A stretch of 64,000 bases of DNA. Source: SZAS-79 sp964599095 (GTDB taxonomy: Bacteria > Pseudomonadota > Gammaproteobacteria > Burkholderiales > SG8-39). The DNA is taken from contig CAZREB010000011.1 of the NCBI GenBank assembly GCA_964599095.1, positions 80,247 to 144,246 on the forward strand. The letters run 5' to 3'. The position numbers were made by a program, and so were the translations under genes. The notes under the pieces are model-generated. The model was not told where the DNA came from, ran no database searches, and saw nothing but the letters and a program-made list of their open reading frames with translations. Shown here piece by piece: positions 9,151 to 18,083 of this stretch. The first letter of the stretch is position 1, and every line of letters begins with the position of its first letter.

Positions 9151-10308
9151 CTACTTCCCGGCGGTGGCCGCGGCGTCGCCCTGGCCGCGAACGACGACCG
9201 GCGATTCGCTGCGCAACTGGCCGAGGTTGCTTTTGACGACCCGGTCGCCCGCGGCCAGTCCCGAGAGGACCTGCAGCGTGCCGCCCGCATCCGCCTGCCC
9301 GATCCTGACCTGCTTCTTGCGGACCACGCCGCCTTCGATTGCATAGACGAATGTCTGGCCGATTTCCTCCCGCACCGCCGACGCGGGGACGACGATGGCG
9401 TTTTCGATGCGCTCCAGCGTGAGGTCGCCTTGGGCGAACAAGCCGCCCCGCAAAAGTCCGTCCTTGTTGTCGATCACTGCATAGACGCTGATGGAGCGCG
9501 ACCCGGGGGAGGTCGCCGGGTTGATCCGGTCGATGCGTCCGTCAAAGCGGCGTTCGCCGAACCCGTCGACTCGGAACGCGATCGGCTGCCCGACCCGGAC
9601 CTGCGCGATCGAGGACGCCGGCACCGAGGCCTCGAGGGTCAGCACCGACAGGTCGACGATCGAAACGATCTTCGCGTCCAGCGGGACCCGTTCGCCGGGC
9701 TGGGCAAGGCGCTCTGAAACGATCCCGGAAATGGGCGCGAGGAGGGTCGAATCGCCAAGGGTCTTGCGGGCCGAAACCAGGTCTGCTTCGGCCGCCCGAA
9801 GGCGTTCGACCGCCACGTCATAGCTCGACTGGGTGGTGTCGAAGGCGTTCTGAGAAATGAAATTACGGTCGAGCAAGGCCTTCTGGGTGATGCGGTTCTT
9901 TTCGGCAAGTTGAAGTTGCGCACGCGCCGCCGCGGCATCGGCCGAACGGGCGGCCACGCGCGCCTGCACTTCGGTCTGGTCGATGCGGGCGAGCAACTGC
10001 CCCTGCCGGACCGGCTGTCCCTCGCGAACCGTGACCTCCACCAGTTCTCCGGCCACCTTCGCCTTGACGGTGGCTGAAGTCAGTGCCATCAGCGTCCCGG
10101 TAACCGGGAGCGTGCGGGTCATGGTTTCCTGCCTGATCGTGTAGAGGTCTTCCGGCACGAATTCGAGGACCGGCGTCTTGGCCGTGGCCGCGGCCTTGGC
10201 GTCGACGCCGCGATGGCGCAGGGCGCCAAGGCCGGCGAATGCGCCTGTGGCGGCTATTGCGGCGATCAGAATGACAATAAGCGTGCGGCGGGACGGGGAT
10301 CGCATCAA
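9151..10308 (-). CDS. RND efflux periplasmic adaptor (membrane fusion protein)
   Basis: A 385-residue AcrA/MdtA-like protein. The N-terminus MMRSPSRRTLIVILIAAIAA is a membrane anchor or signal. The first half of the lipoyl domain (AKVAGELVEVTVREGQPVRQ with GQLLARID) is followed by a coiled-coil hairpin (SADAAAARAQLQLAEKN to AAEADLVSARKTLG), the second lipoyl half (LLAPISGIVSERLAQPGERV) and beta-barrel/membrane-proximal domains. No lipobox Cys is seen. It bridges the RND pump to TolC. It begins one base after tetR ends, so the two are co-transcribed. Confidence 0.95.
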   Translation of the reverse strand: MMRSPSRRTLIVILIAAIAATGAFAGLGALRHRGVDAKAAATAKTPVLEFVPEDLYTIRQETMTRTLPVTGTLMALTSATVKAKVAGELVEVTVREGQPVRQGQLLARIDQTEVQARVAARSADAAAARAQLQLAEKNRITQKALLDRNFISQNAFDTTQSSYDVAVERLRAAEADLVSARKTLGDSTLLAPISGIVSERLAQPGERVPLDAKIVSIVDLSVLTLEASVPASSIAQVRVGQPIAFRVDGFGERRFDGRIDRINPATSPGSRSISVYAVIDNKDGLLRGGLFAQGDLTLERIENAIVVPASAVREEIGQTFVYAIEGGVVRKKQVRIGQADAGGTLQVLSGLAAGDRVVKSNLGQLRSESPVVVRGQGDAAATAGK

Positions 10309-10309
10309 C

Positions 10310-10972
10310 TCAATCCGGATTGGAAACGGGATTGCCCGGGGCGAGCCCGCGGCGAAGCATTTCGAGGTGCTCCTCGATCACCCGGAGCGGCTCCATGCCT
10401 TCCGGGTCGAACGGCGCAAGCGAGTTGCACCAGCATGCAACGAGGAGCGTCGGAGCGAAGACGAGTTGGGCCACGTTGCGCGCATCGACTTTCCGGAATT
10501 CTCCAGCCTTGATCCCGCGGTCAATGATCCCGACGATGGCGTCGAGGCCGGGCCGCACGACTTCGTCGAGATAGAACCGTGCGATCTCAGGGAAATTCCG
10601 GGCTTCGGCAAGGATCAGCTTCGGGATCCCGGAAACCGGCGTGGACCCGATGCGCTGCCACCACCCATGCAGGACCATTCGCAGCAGGTCGAACGCGGAC
10701 CCTTCGTATTGGTCGATGAGGTCGCGCACCTCCGCGATCGGCGAAACCAGACCTTCGCGGACAACGGCCTTGAAGAGCTCTTCCTTGTTCGCAAAGTAAA
10801 GGTACAGGGTGCCCTTGCTGACGCCTGCACGGCTCGCGACGTCTTCCAGCCGGGTATTTGCATATCCGCGCTCCACGAACAATGCAAGCGCTGCGGACGT
10901 TATTTCATCGGGGCGAGCGTCTTTGCGCCGGACCCAGCGCGGTTCCGGCTTGGCGGGATGGGGAGAACTCAT
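10310..10972 (-). CDS. TetR-family repressor of the efflux operon
   Basis: A 220-residue regulator. The helix-turn-helix lies near residues 25-70: ITSAALALFVERGYANTRLE then DVASRAGVSKGTLYLYFANK, textbook TetR. The C-terminal ligand domain (AEARNFPEIARFYLDEVVRP) resembles the TetR_C group common beside RND pumps. It is the first gene of the tetR / adaptor / pump / pcm / rhodanese / tolC unit. A perfect 24-bp palindrome overlaps its own -10 box, so autorepression, relieved by a pump substrate, is the expected logic. The ATG at 10972 leaves a leader of only about 22 bases. Confidence 0.94.
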   Translation of the reverse strand: MSSPHPAKPEPRWVRRKDARPDEITSAALALFVERGYANTRLEDVASRAGVSKGTLYLYFANKEELFKAVVREGLVSPIAEVRDLIDQYEGSAFDLLRMVLHGWWQRIGSTPVSGIPKLILAEARNFPEIARFYLDEVVRPGLDAIVGIIDRGIKAGEFRKVDARNVAQLVFAPTLLVACWCNSLAPFDPEGMEPLRVIEEHLEMLRRGLAPGNPVSNPD

Positions 10973-10981
10973 CGTGGCAAG

Positions 10982-11005
10982 ATATTACTGACCAGTCAGT
11001 AATAT
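10982..11005. promoter_or_regulatory. Palindromic TetR-type operator
   Basis: Two perfect 11-base arms, ATATTACTGAC and GTCAGTAATAT, flank a CA centre. Size and symmetry fit a site for a TetR dimer pair. It overlaps the tetR -10 box and lies 10 bases before the tetR ATG. The divergent thiC -10 box is about 70 bases away, so repression of thiC from here seems unlikely. Confidence 0.85.
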
Positions 11006-11029
11006 ATTAGCGACGCCCGAACCTGTCAA
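11001..11029 (-). promoter_or_regulatory. Sigma-70 promoter of the tetR-efflux operon
   Basis: On the minus strand a perfect TTGACA (11029-11024) is followed after 17 bases by TATATT (11006-11001). This is one of the best consensus promoters in the window. The -10 box is part of the operator palindrome, so bound repressor would block polymerase. Predicted start of transcription is near 10994. Confidence 0.8.
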
Positions 11030-11071
11030 CGTGTTGCAGCGCAATGCCCCCGGCAACGCCAGCGATGCTCC

Positions 11072-11077
11072 TATAAT
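11072..11077 (+). promoter_or_regulatory. Candidate -10 box for thiC
   Basis: A perfect TATAAT lies about ten bases before the 5' arm of the TPP riboswitch, where transcription of the leader should begin. No good -35 hexamer is present 15-18 bases upstream, so strength or activator need is unclear. Confidence 0.45.
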
Positions 11078-11086
11078 CAAGGCATG

Positions 11087-11173
11087 TCAGCGTAGGGGTC
11101 CTGGGGAAATCTCCCCGGGTGAGAGAAACCCTTCGAACCTGATGCGGGTAATGCCGCCGCAGGGAAGCGTTGG
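11087..11173 (+). promoter_or_regulatory. TPP riboswitch (THI element)
   Basis: The leader holds the conserved thi-box parts in order: GGGGTCC, the GGTGAGAGAAACCC pyrimidine-sensing segment (TGAGA conserved), CGAACCTGATGCGGGTAATG, and the closing GCAGGGAAGC. CAGCG at 11088-11092 can pair with CGTTG at 11168-11172 to form P1 (one G-T wobble). Binding thiamine pyrophosphate should shut down thiC. About 65 bases separate it from the thiC start, which has an ACAGGAG ribosome site; I see no T-tailed terminator, so control of translation is likelier. Confidence 0.93.
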
Positions 11174-11238
11174 CCGCCTCGGTTTGCATTCCGGGGCGTC
11201 CCGCCGGTTCCTTGCGTATCCATCGACAGGAGCCACGC

Positions 11239-13152
<1,914 letters not shown>

Positions 13153-13163
13153 CCGGCGCCTCG

Positions 13164-14456
13164 ATGTCGACGAAAGTGCCGGCTTCGATCGGCAAGTACC
13201 TCATCCTGGAGGAACTCGGGCGAGGCGCCACGAGCTCGGTTTACCGGGCTCGGGACACCTTTTCGGAACGCGACGTTGCGATCAAGGTGTTCAACCACGC
13301 GGCGGAAGACCCGTCGTTCGGGGGCAAGCACCGGAGCGCATTCCTCACCGAGGCCGCATTGGTCGGCAAGCTGGAGCATCCGCATATCGTCTCCCTGCTG
13401 GATGCCGCAGTGGAGGAGGAATTCAGCTATGTGGTGATGGACTACGTGGCTGGCGGGACGCTGGCGCAATACGCCGTGATGGACAACCTCCTGCCGCTCG
13501 AAAGGGTGGTCGAGGTCGTGTTCAAATGCAGCCGGGCGCTGGAGTACGCCCACCGGATGGGCATCATTCATCGCGACATCAAGCCGGCAAACATCCTGGT
13601 CACGGAGAATTTCGACGTGAAGCTCGCCGACTTCGGCGTCGCCCAGCTCGAGGAGGCGACCCACACGAACATAGGAAACGCGGGATCGCCGGCCTACATG
13701 TCGCCGGAACAGCTGACCGATCGCGAGCTTACGCACCAGACGGATATCTATTCGCTGGGGGTCGTCATGTTCCAGCTGCTGAGCGGGCGGCTTCCATTTT
13801 CGGCCTCGTCGCAGGCGAGCCTGATGTACCAGATCGTGAATCACGCCGCACCGCCACTTTCATCGATCCGCCAGAACACCCCGCGCGCGCTCGAGGCCAT
13901 CGTAGAGCGCGCGATGCAAAAGGACTTGGCTCAGCGCTACCAGAACTGGATCGAATTCGGCAAGGACCTCGCCGCGCTTTTTCGCGAACTCGAGGCGCCG
14001 AGGGAGGATTTCTCCGAAACACGCAAGTTTCACCTGCTGAGGAATCTCTCTTTCTATCGCGATTTCCGCGATGTCGAGATCTGGGAGACTCTGCGCATCT
14101 CCGCCTGGCGGCACATGCCGGCGAACCGCCTGCTGATTCGGGAGGGCGACAAGGGCGACGGCTTTTTCATCCTGGTCGACGGTCGCTGCGACGTTACACG
14201 CGAAGGGCATCTGCTTGCGACGCTCGGGCCCGGCGACTGCTTCGGCGAAATGCTCTACTTTTCTTCGGACACAGCGATGCGCAGCACCACGATCCTTTCG
14301 ACAACGCCGGTGCTGGTCCTCGAAATCAAGGCGGCCGCCTTGTCCGCGGCCAGCGATGCGTGCCAGGTCCAGTTCAACAAGTCTTTCATGCGGATCCTGA
14401 TCGAGCGCCTCTCGGCCGCCAACAAGAAGCTCACCGAGCGCGCGGCCGAGTCATGA
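13164..14456 (+). CDS. Ser/Thr protein kinase fused to a cyclic-nucleotide-binding domain
   Basis: A 430-residue two-domain protein. The Hanks-type kinase covers about residues 10-275: glycine loop GRGATSSV, Lys41 in VAIKVFN, catalytic HRDIKPAN (D138), DFG at 156-158, and SPE in place of APE at 180-182. A linker leads to a CRP/PKA-like domain at about 311-425 with REGDKGDGFFILVDG, the phosphate-binding FGEMLYF near 360 and an Arg in AMRSTT. No transmembrane segment is seen, so it is cytoplasmic, unlike many bacterial kinases with PASTA domains. The arrangement recalls cyclic-nucleotide-dependent kinases, with order kinase then sensor. It lies 11 bases after thiC and overlaps uppP by four. Confidence 0.93.
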   Translation: MSTKVPASIGKYLILEELGRGATSSVYRARDTFSERDVAIKVFNHAAEDPSFGGKHRSAFLTEAALVGKLEHPHIVSLLDAAVEEEFSYVVMDYVAGGTLAQYAVMDNLLPLERVVEVVFKCSRALEYAHRMGIIHRDIKPANILVTENFDVKLADFGVAQLEEATHTNIGNAGSPAYMSPEQLTDRELTHQTDIYSLGVVMFQLLSGRLPFSASSQASLMYQIVNHAAPPLSSIRQNTPRALEAIVERAMQKDLAQRYQNWIEFGKDLAALFRELEAPREDFSETRKFHLLRNLSFYRDFRDVEIWETLRISAWRHMPANRLLIREGDKGDGFFILVDGRCDVTREGHLLATLGPGDCFGEMLYFSSDTAMRSTTILSTTPVLVLEIKAAALSAASDACQVQFNKSFMRILIERLSAANKKLTERAAES

Positions 14457-15277
14457 GCATGCACGACCTGGTTTGTGCGCTCGTTCTCGGCGTGGTGGAA
14501 GGGTTGACCGAATTCCTGCCGGTTTCAAGCACCGGCCACCTGATTCTTGCCGGCGACCTGCTTGGCTTCAATGACGATCGCGCGAAAGTCTTCGATATCG
14601 TCATCCAGACAGGCGCAATGCTGGCCATCGTCTGGGAATACCGGGCGCGATTCGCAAACGTCCTCGCCGGGATATTCCGCGATGCTGCGGCCAGGCGCTT
14701 CGTGCTCAACCTCGTCATCGCCTTCATGCCGGCCGCGGTGCTGGGCCTGGGCTTCGGCAAGATGATCAAGGCCCACTTGTTCAAGCCCGTGCCGGTCGCC
14801 CTGGCCTTCGTCGTCGGGGGCCTGATCATCCTGTGGGTCGAGCGCCGGCCACGCACGCCCAGGGTCAAGGACGTCGACGACATGGATTGGAAAGATGCGC
14901 TCAAGGTCGGATGCGCCCAGGCCTTCGCGCTTGTCCCGGGCACTTCGCGCTCGGGCGCAACGATCGTGGGCGGCATGCTGTTCGGGCTCTCACGTCGCGC
15001 GGCGACCGAATTTTCGTTCTTTCTGGCGGTGCCTACGCTGATTGCGGCCGGCGCCTACGACCTCTTCAAGAATCGTTCGCTGCTGAGCGTGGCCGACGCA
15101 GGGCTGTTCGCGGTCGGCGGGGTCGCCGCTTTCGTTTCGGCGTTCCTGTGCGTGCGATGGCTGATTCGGTACATTGCAACGCACGACTTCACGCCGTTCG
15201 CCTGGTATCGCATCCTGTTCGGTGGCGCAGTGTTGCTGACCGCCTACAGCGGGCTCGTGAACTGGTCGGCGGGCTAG
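14453..15277 (+). CDS. uppP: Undecaprenyl-diphosphatase UppP (BacA)
   Basis: A 274-residue integral membrane protein that removes a phosphate from undecaprenyl diphosphate, recycling the carrier lipid for peptidoglycan and other surface polymers. The signature EGLTEFLPVSSTGHLIL is near residues 16-32 and the second motif PGTSRSGATIVGGM near 162-175; several hydrophobic helices follow. The start ATG overlaps the kinase stop (ATGA), so kinase and UppP are probably co-translated; a second Met two codons on is also possible. The same frame reads back into the kinase gene but that part is out of frame with the kinase and not real. Confidence 0.97.
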   Translation: MSMHDLVCALVLGVVEGLTEFLPVSSTGHLILAGDLLGFNDDRAKVFDIVIQTGAMLAIVWEYRARFANVLAGIFRDAAARRFVLNLVIAFMPAAVLGLGFGKMIKAHLFKPVPVALAFVVGGLIILWVERRPRTPRVKDVDDMDWKDALKVGCAQAFALVPGTSRSGATIVGGMLFGLSRRAATEFSFFLAVPTLIAAGAYDLFKNRSLLSVADAGLFAVGGVAAFVSAFLCVRWLIRYIATHDFTPFAWYRILFGGAVLLTAYSGLVNWSAG

Positions 15278-15279
15278 GC

Positions 15280-15726
15280 CTAGCTCTGCACCCACGGGAG
15301 ACCGGCCACGCGCCAGCCGCCCGAGGTGTTCCGATGCCCGCCGGAATCCTTGTCACCTTCGAATCCCTCGAGTACGTTGTACGCCTCCGCATACCCGGCT
15401 CTTGCCGCCGCGGTCGCCGCGTTATGGGAGCGCCCGCCGGACCGGCAAAGGAACATGACCGGTGTCTCCTTCGCGACCTGTGCCTCCAATTGCGAGGCGA
15501 ATTCCTGATTCGGCTTGCCTCCCGGCCATGTATTCCATTCGATGGCGATCGACCCGGGAACCCGGCCAACCCATTCGAGCTCGGCCTTGGTCCGGACATC
15601 GACGAGCTTTGCGCCCGCTTCCATCAGCGCATTCGCTTCCTGTGGGAGAAGGGCGCCGGCATATGGCAGCCTTAAGTCGGCAGCACGCTGTCGCGCTCTC
15701 TTTCTGATGGAATCCGTGTCGATCAT
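15280..15726 (-). CDS. Rhodanese-like domain protein
   Basis: A 148-residue protein with one rhodanese domain, KLVDVRTKAELEWVGRVPGS and active-site loop CRSGGRSH, where the catalytic Cys is kept. A short N-terminal helix (SIRKRARQRAADLRLPYAGA) precedes the domain and the C-terminal tail is Gly-rich. Cytoplasmic; sulfur acceptor unknown. It is convergent with uppP with two bases between the stops and is divergent from glnA, with which it shares the 264-base promoter region. It is not closely similar to the rhodanese in the efflux operon, so it is a separate family member. Confidence 0.9.
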   Translation of the reverse strand: MIDTDSIRKRARQRAADLRLPYAGALLPQEANALMEAGAKLVDVRTKAELEWVGRVPGSIAIEWNTWPGGKPNQEFASQLEAQVAKETPVMFLCRSGGRSHNAATAAARAGYAEAYNVLEGFEGDKDSGGHRNTSGGWRVAGLPWVQS

Positions 15727-15802
15727 GAAGGTCCTTCAGCAATCGAAAAAATTATAGGCCCGCATTTGCCACGAGCAGTCGTGCGCGTCTTGGTGCGTGA
15801 GA

Positions 15803-15849
15803 CGCCCCATAATGGTGCAAAGACGCTTGCGGCGCATTGAAACGGTGCG
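15803..15849. promoter_or_regulatory. Two NtrC-type enhancer sites upstream of glnA
   Basis: Two elements fit the NtrC pattern GCACY-N5-RGTGC with one mismatch each: GCCCC-ATAAT-GGTGC at 15804-15818 and GCATT-GAAAC-GGTGC at 15834-15848. Their centres are 30 bases apart, three helical turns, as expected for cooperative binding. They sit about 65-110 bases upstream of the sigma-54 promoter. ntrBC lies downstream of glnA, so the likely activator is encoded nearby. Confidence 0.72.
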
Positions 15850-15912
15850 TTTTCTTTCTGTAGAATTCGTCCGGGGTTCTTGGCAAGCAGGGAACTCACC
15901 CTGTTTTCTGTT

Positions 15913-15928
15913 TGGCATGGAAACTGCT
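15913..15928 (+). promoter_or_regulatory. Sigma-54 promoter of glnA
   Basis: TGGCATGGAAACTGCT matches the -24/-12 consensus: GG and GC doublets are exactly 12 bases apart with TGGCA and TGCT contexts. Predicted start is near 15940, leaving a leader of about 50 bases to the glnA ATG. Together with the NtrC sites this predicts induction under nitrogen limitation. Confidence 0.85.
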
Positions 15929-15990
15929 CGATTCCGTCGCCCGGCCGTGCGGCCGGTCCCGATTTTCATTCGCTACTTCAGGAGAGTTAA

Positions 15991-17403
15991 ATGCCATCGG
16001 CAGCCGATGTATTGAAGTTGGCCAAGGAGAAGGAGGTCAAGTTCGTCGACTTCCGTTTCACCGACACGCTCGGAAAAGAGCAGCATGTGTCCGTGCCGGC
16101 CAAGTATTTCACCATGGACAAATTCGAATCCGGCCACGCCTTCGACGGGTCGTCGATCGCGGGTTGGAAGGGCATCCAAGCCTCCGACATGCTCCTGATG
16201 CCGGATCCCAACACTGCGCGCATGGACCCATTCACCGACGAGGCGGTCCTCAATATTTCGTGCGACGTTGTCGAGCCATCGGATGGCAAGCCCTACGACC
16301 GCTGCCCGCGCGGCATCGCCAAGCGGGCCGAGGCCTACCTCAAATCTTCCGGGCTCGGCGATACCGCCTACTTCGGACCGGAACCAGAATTCTTCATATT
16401 CGACGGCGTCACGTGGCACGTCGACATGTCGGGCTGCTCGGTCAAGATCCGCTCGGAAGAAGCCCCGTGGTCCTCCAGCATCGACTATGAGTCGGGCAAC
16501 ATGGGACACCGGGCGCCGGTCAAAGGCGGGTATTTCCCGGTACCGCCGGCCGATACGCTGCAGGACATCCGCAACGCGATGTGCATCGCTCTCGAGCAAC
16601 AGGGCGTGGAAGTCGAAGTGCATCACCACGAGGTGGCGGCGCCGGGCCAGTGCGAAATCGGTACGAAGTTCGCGCCGCTCGTGCAGCGCGCCGACTGGAT
16701 GCAGATCCTGAAGTACACGGTGTGGAACGTTGCGGCTTCATACGGCAAGACCGCCACGTTCATGCCAAAGCCCGTCGTCGGCGACAACGGGTCCGGCATG
16801 CACGTGCACCAGTCGGTGTGGAAGGGCGGCGAGAACCTGTTTGCCGGCAATGGCTACGCCGGGCTTTCCGAATTCGCGCTGTACTACATCGGCGGGGTGA
16901 TCAAGCACGCCAAGGCGCTCAACGCAATCACAAATCCGGGGACCAACAGCTACAAGCGGCTTGTACCGGGATTCGAGGCGCCGATCAACCTCGCATATTC
17001 CGCGCGCAACCGCTCGGCTTCCTGCCGCATTCCGTTCGTGAACAGCCCGAAGGCACGGCGCGTCGAAGTTCGCTTCCCGGATCCGACGGCCAATTCCTAC
17101 ATGGCGTTCGCCGCGCTCCTGATGGCCGGCCTCGATGGGGTGCAGAACAAAATCCATCCTGGGGACCCGATCGACAAGAACCTCTACGACCTGCCGCCGG
17201 AAGAGGCCAAGAAAGTGCCGAACGTCTGCTCGTCGCTCGACCAGGCGCTCGAGCACCTCGACAAGGATCGTGCGTTCCTGACAAAGGGCGGCGTGTTCTC
17301 GGACGAATTCATCGATGCGTACATCGAGCTGAAGATGAACGAAGTCACGCGCTTCCGCATGACCACGCACCCGCTCGAGTTCGACATGTACTACTCTTCG
17401 TGA
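15991..17403 (+). CDS. glnA: Glutamine synthetase type I
   Basis: A 470-residue GSI-beta enzyme that makes glutamine from glutamate, ammonium and ATP as a cytoplasmic dodecamer. Seen motifs: beta-grasp start with DGSSIAGWKGI, metal-site GPEPEFFIFD, ATP/Glu site GDNGSGMHVHQSVWKGG, NPGTNSYKRLVPGFEAP, and NRSASCRIP. The adenylylation loop KNLYDLPPEE has Tyr399, so activity can be switched by GlnE. A sigma-54 promoter with NtrC sites lies upstream and a strong terminator downstream. The ATG at 15991 follows AGGAGAG. Confidence 0.98.
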   Translation: MPSAADVLKLAKEKEVKFVDFRFTDTLGKEQHVSVPAKYFTMDKFESGHAFDGSSIAGWKGIQASDMLLMPDPNTARMDPFTDEAVLNISCDVVEPSDGKPYDRCPRGIAKRAEAYLKSSGLGDTAYFGPEPEFFIFDGVTWHVDMSGCSVKIRSEEAPWSSSIDYESGNMGHRAPVKGGYFPVPPADTLQDIRNAMCIALEQQGVEVEVHHHEVAAPGQCEIGTKFAPLVQRADWMQILKYTVWNVAASYGKTATFMPKPVVGDNGSGMHVHQSVWKGGENLFAGNGYAGLSEFALYYIGGVIKHAKALNAITNPGTNSYKRLVPGFEAPINLAYSARNRSASCRIPFVNSPKARRVEVRFPDPTANSYMAFAALLMAGLDGVQNKIHPGDPIDKNLYDLPPEEAKKVPNVCSSLDQALEHLDKDRAFLTKGGVFSDEFIDAYIELKMNEVTRFRMTTHPLEFDMYYSS

Positions 17404-17443
17404 GCGGGAACGACTAGCCCGCTTCGACCTCTGTGCGTTAAAC

Positions 17444-17475
17444 AAAGGACGGGCTTGCCCCGTCCTTTTTTATTT
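17444..17475 (+). terminator. Rho-independent terminator after glnA
   Basis: Perfect 10-base arms AAAGGACGGG (17444-17453) and CCCGTCCTTT (17459-17468) around a 5-base loop, followed by a T-rich run to 17475. It lies 41 bases after the glnA stop and should separate glnA from the DUF4124-ntrBC genes. Confidence 0.92.
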
Positions 17476-17542
17476 TTGCGCGCGATTGAATATTTTCAAT
17501 GTATAACATACACTTGTTGGATTAATTTAAGGCTTCTTCTGG

Positions 17543-18049
17543 ATGATGTCTGGTCGAATTGCTCGGCATTGGCTGGCCACCGGCCTGTTGGCTGCGGCAT
17601 CGCTTGCCTTCGCCCAGCCAGCGGGCGATGTGCAGACGATCTGGCGGTGCATGGACTCGTCGGGCAGGACGCACGTCACCAACATCAAGGAAGAGACCGC
17701 CGGCAAGGATTGCAAGGTCATCCAGACCCAGCGCGTGACAGTGATACCGCCACAGACGCCTGTGCCCAAGGCCGCGGGAAAATCGCCCGCCGGTTTTCCA
17801 AAGGAAAGCGCCAATCAGCGTGCAAGTGCGCGGGAAAAGCAGCGCGCAACCCTCGAATCGGAGCTTGCAAGCGAAGAAGCGCTGCTCGCCAAGGCAAAGG
17901 CCGAACTCGCCGAACAGGAATCGATCCGCACCGGCGACGAAAGGAACTACGCGAAGGTCCTGGAGCGGCTGCAAAAGTACAAGGACAACGTCGAACTGCA
18001 TTCCAAGAACACCGAAGAGCTTCGCAAGGAGCTCGGCAAGCTGAGATAG
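17543..18049 (+). CDS. DUF4124-type secreted coiled-coil protein
   Basis: A 168-residue precursor. A signal peptide (MMSGRIARHWLATGLLAAAS, cut after FAQ) leads to a short DUF4124-like domain with IWRCMDSSGRTHVTNIKEE and a second Cys (DCKVI), likely disulfide-bonded in the periplasm. A Pro/Ala linker follows, then a highly charged coiled coil from about residue 95 to the end. DUF4124 genes between glnA and ntrB are common in betaproteobacteria; function is unknown. The start is one of two adjacent Met codons at 17543 and 17546. The upstream 70 bases are AT-rich, perhaps a promoter for this gene and ntrBC. Confidence 0.85.
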   Translation: MMSGRIARHWLATGLLAAASLAFAQPAGDVQTIWRCMDSSGRTHVTNIKEETAGKDCKVIQTQRVTVIPPQTPVPKAAGKSPAGFPKESANQRASAREKQRATLESELASEEALLAKAKAELAEQESIRTGDERNYAKVLERLQKYKDNVELHSKNTEELRKELGKLR

Positions 18050-18083
18050 GCCGCTTGCCGCCCTCCAATCCCTCCTGCCGAGA

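Noticed and set aside
7613..9346. Long open frame antisense to the RND pump and adaptor genes (577 codons, plus strand)
   Set aside because: High GC removes stops from antisense frames; the translation is Arg/Asp/His-rich with no domain, and the sense strand encodes a full RND pump.
15783..15797. TGCGC and GGTGCG as a third NtrC site upstream of glnA
   Set aside because: The spacing between half sites is one base short and the left half has mismatches.
17486..17507. TTGAAT and TATAAC as a promoter for the DUF4124-ntrBC genes
   Set aside because: Only ten bases lie between the two hexamers. The small repeat TTGAA-TATT-TTCAA is noted but no firm promoter can be drawn.
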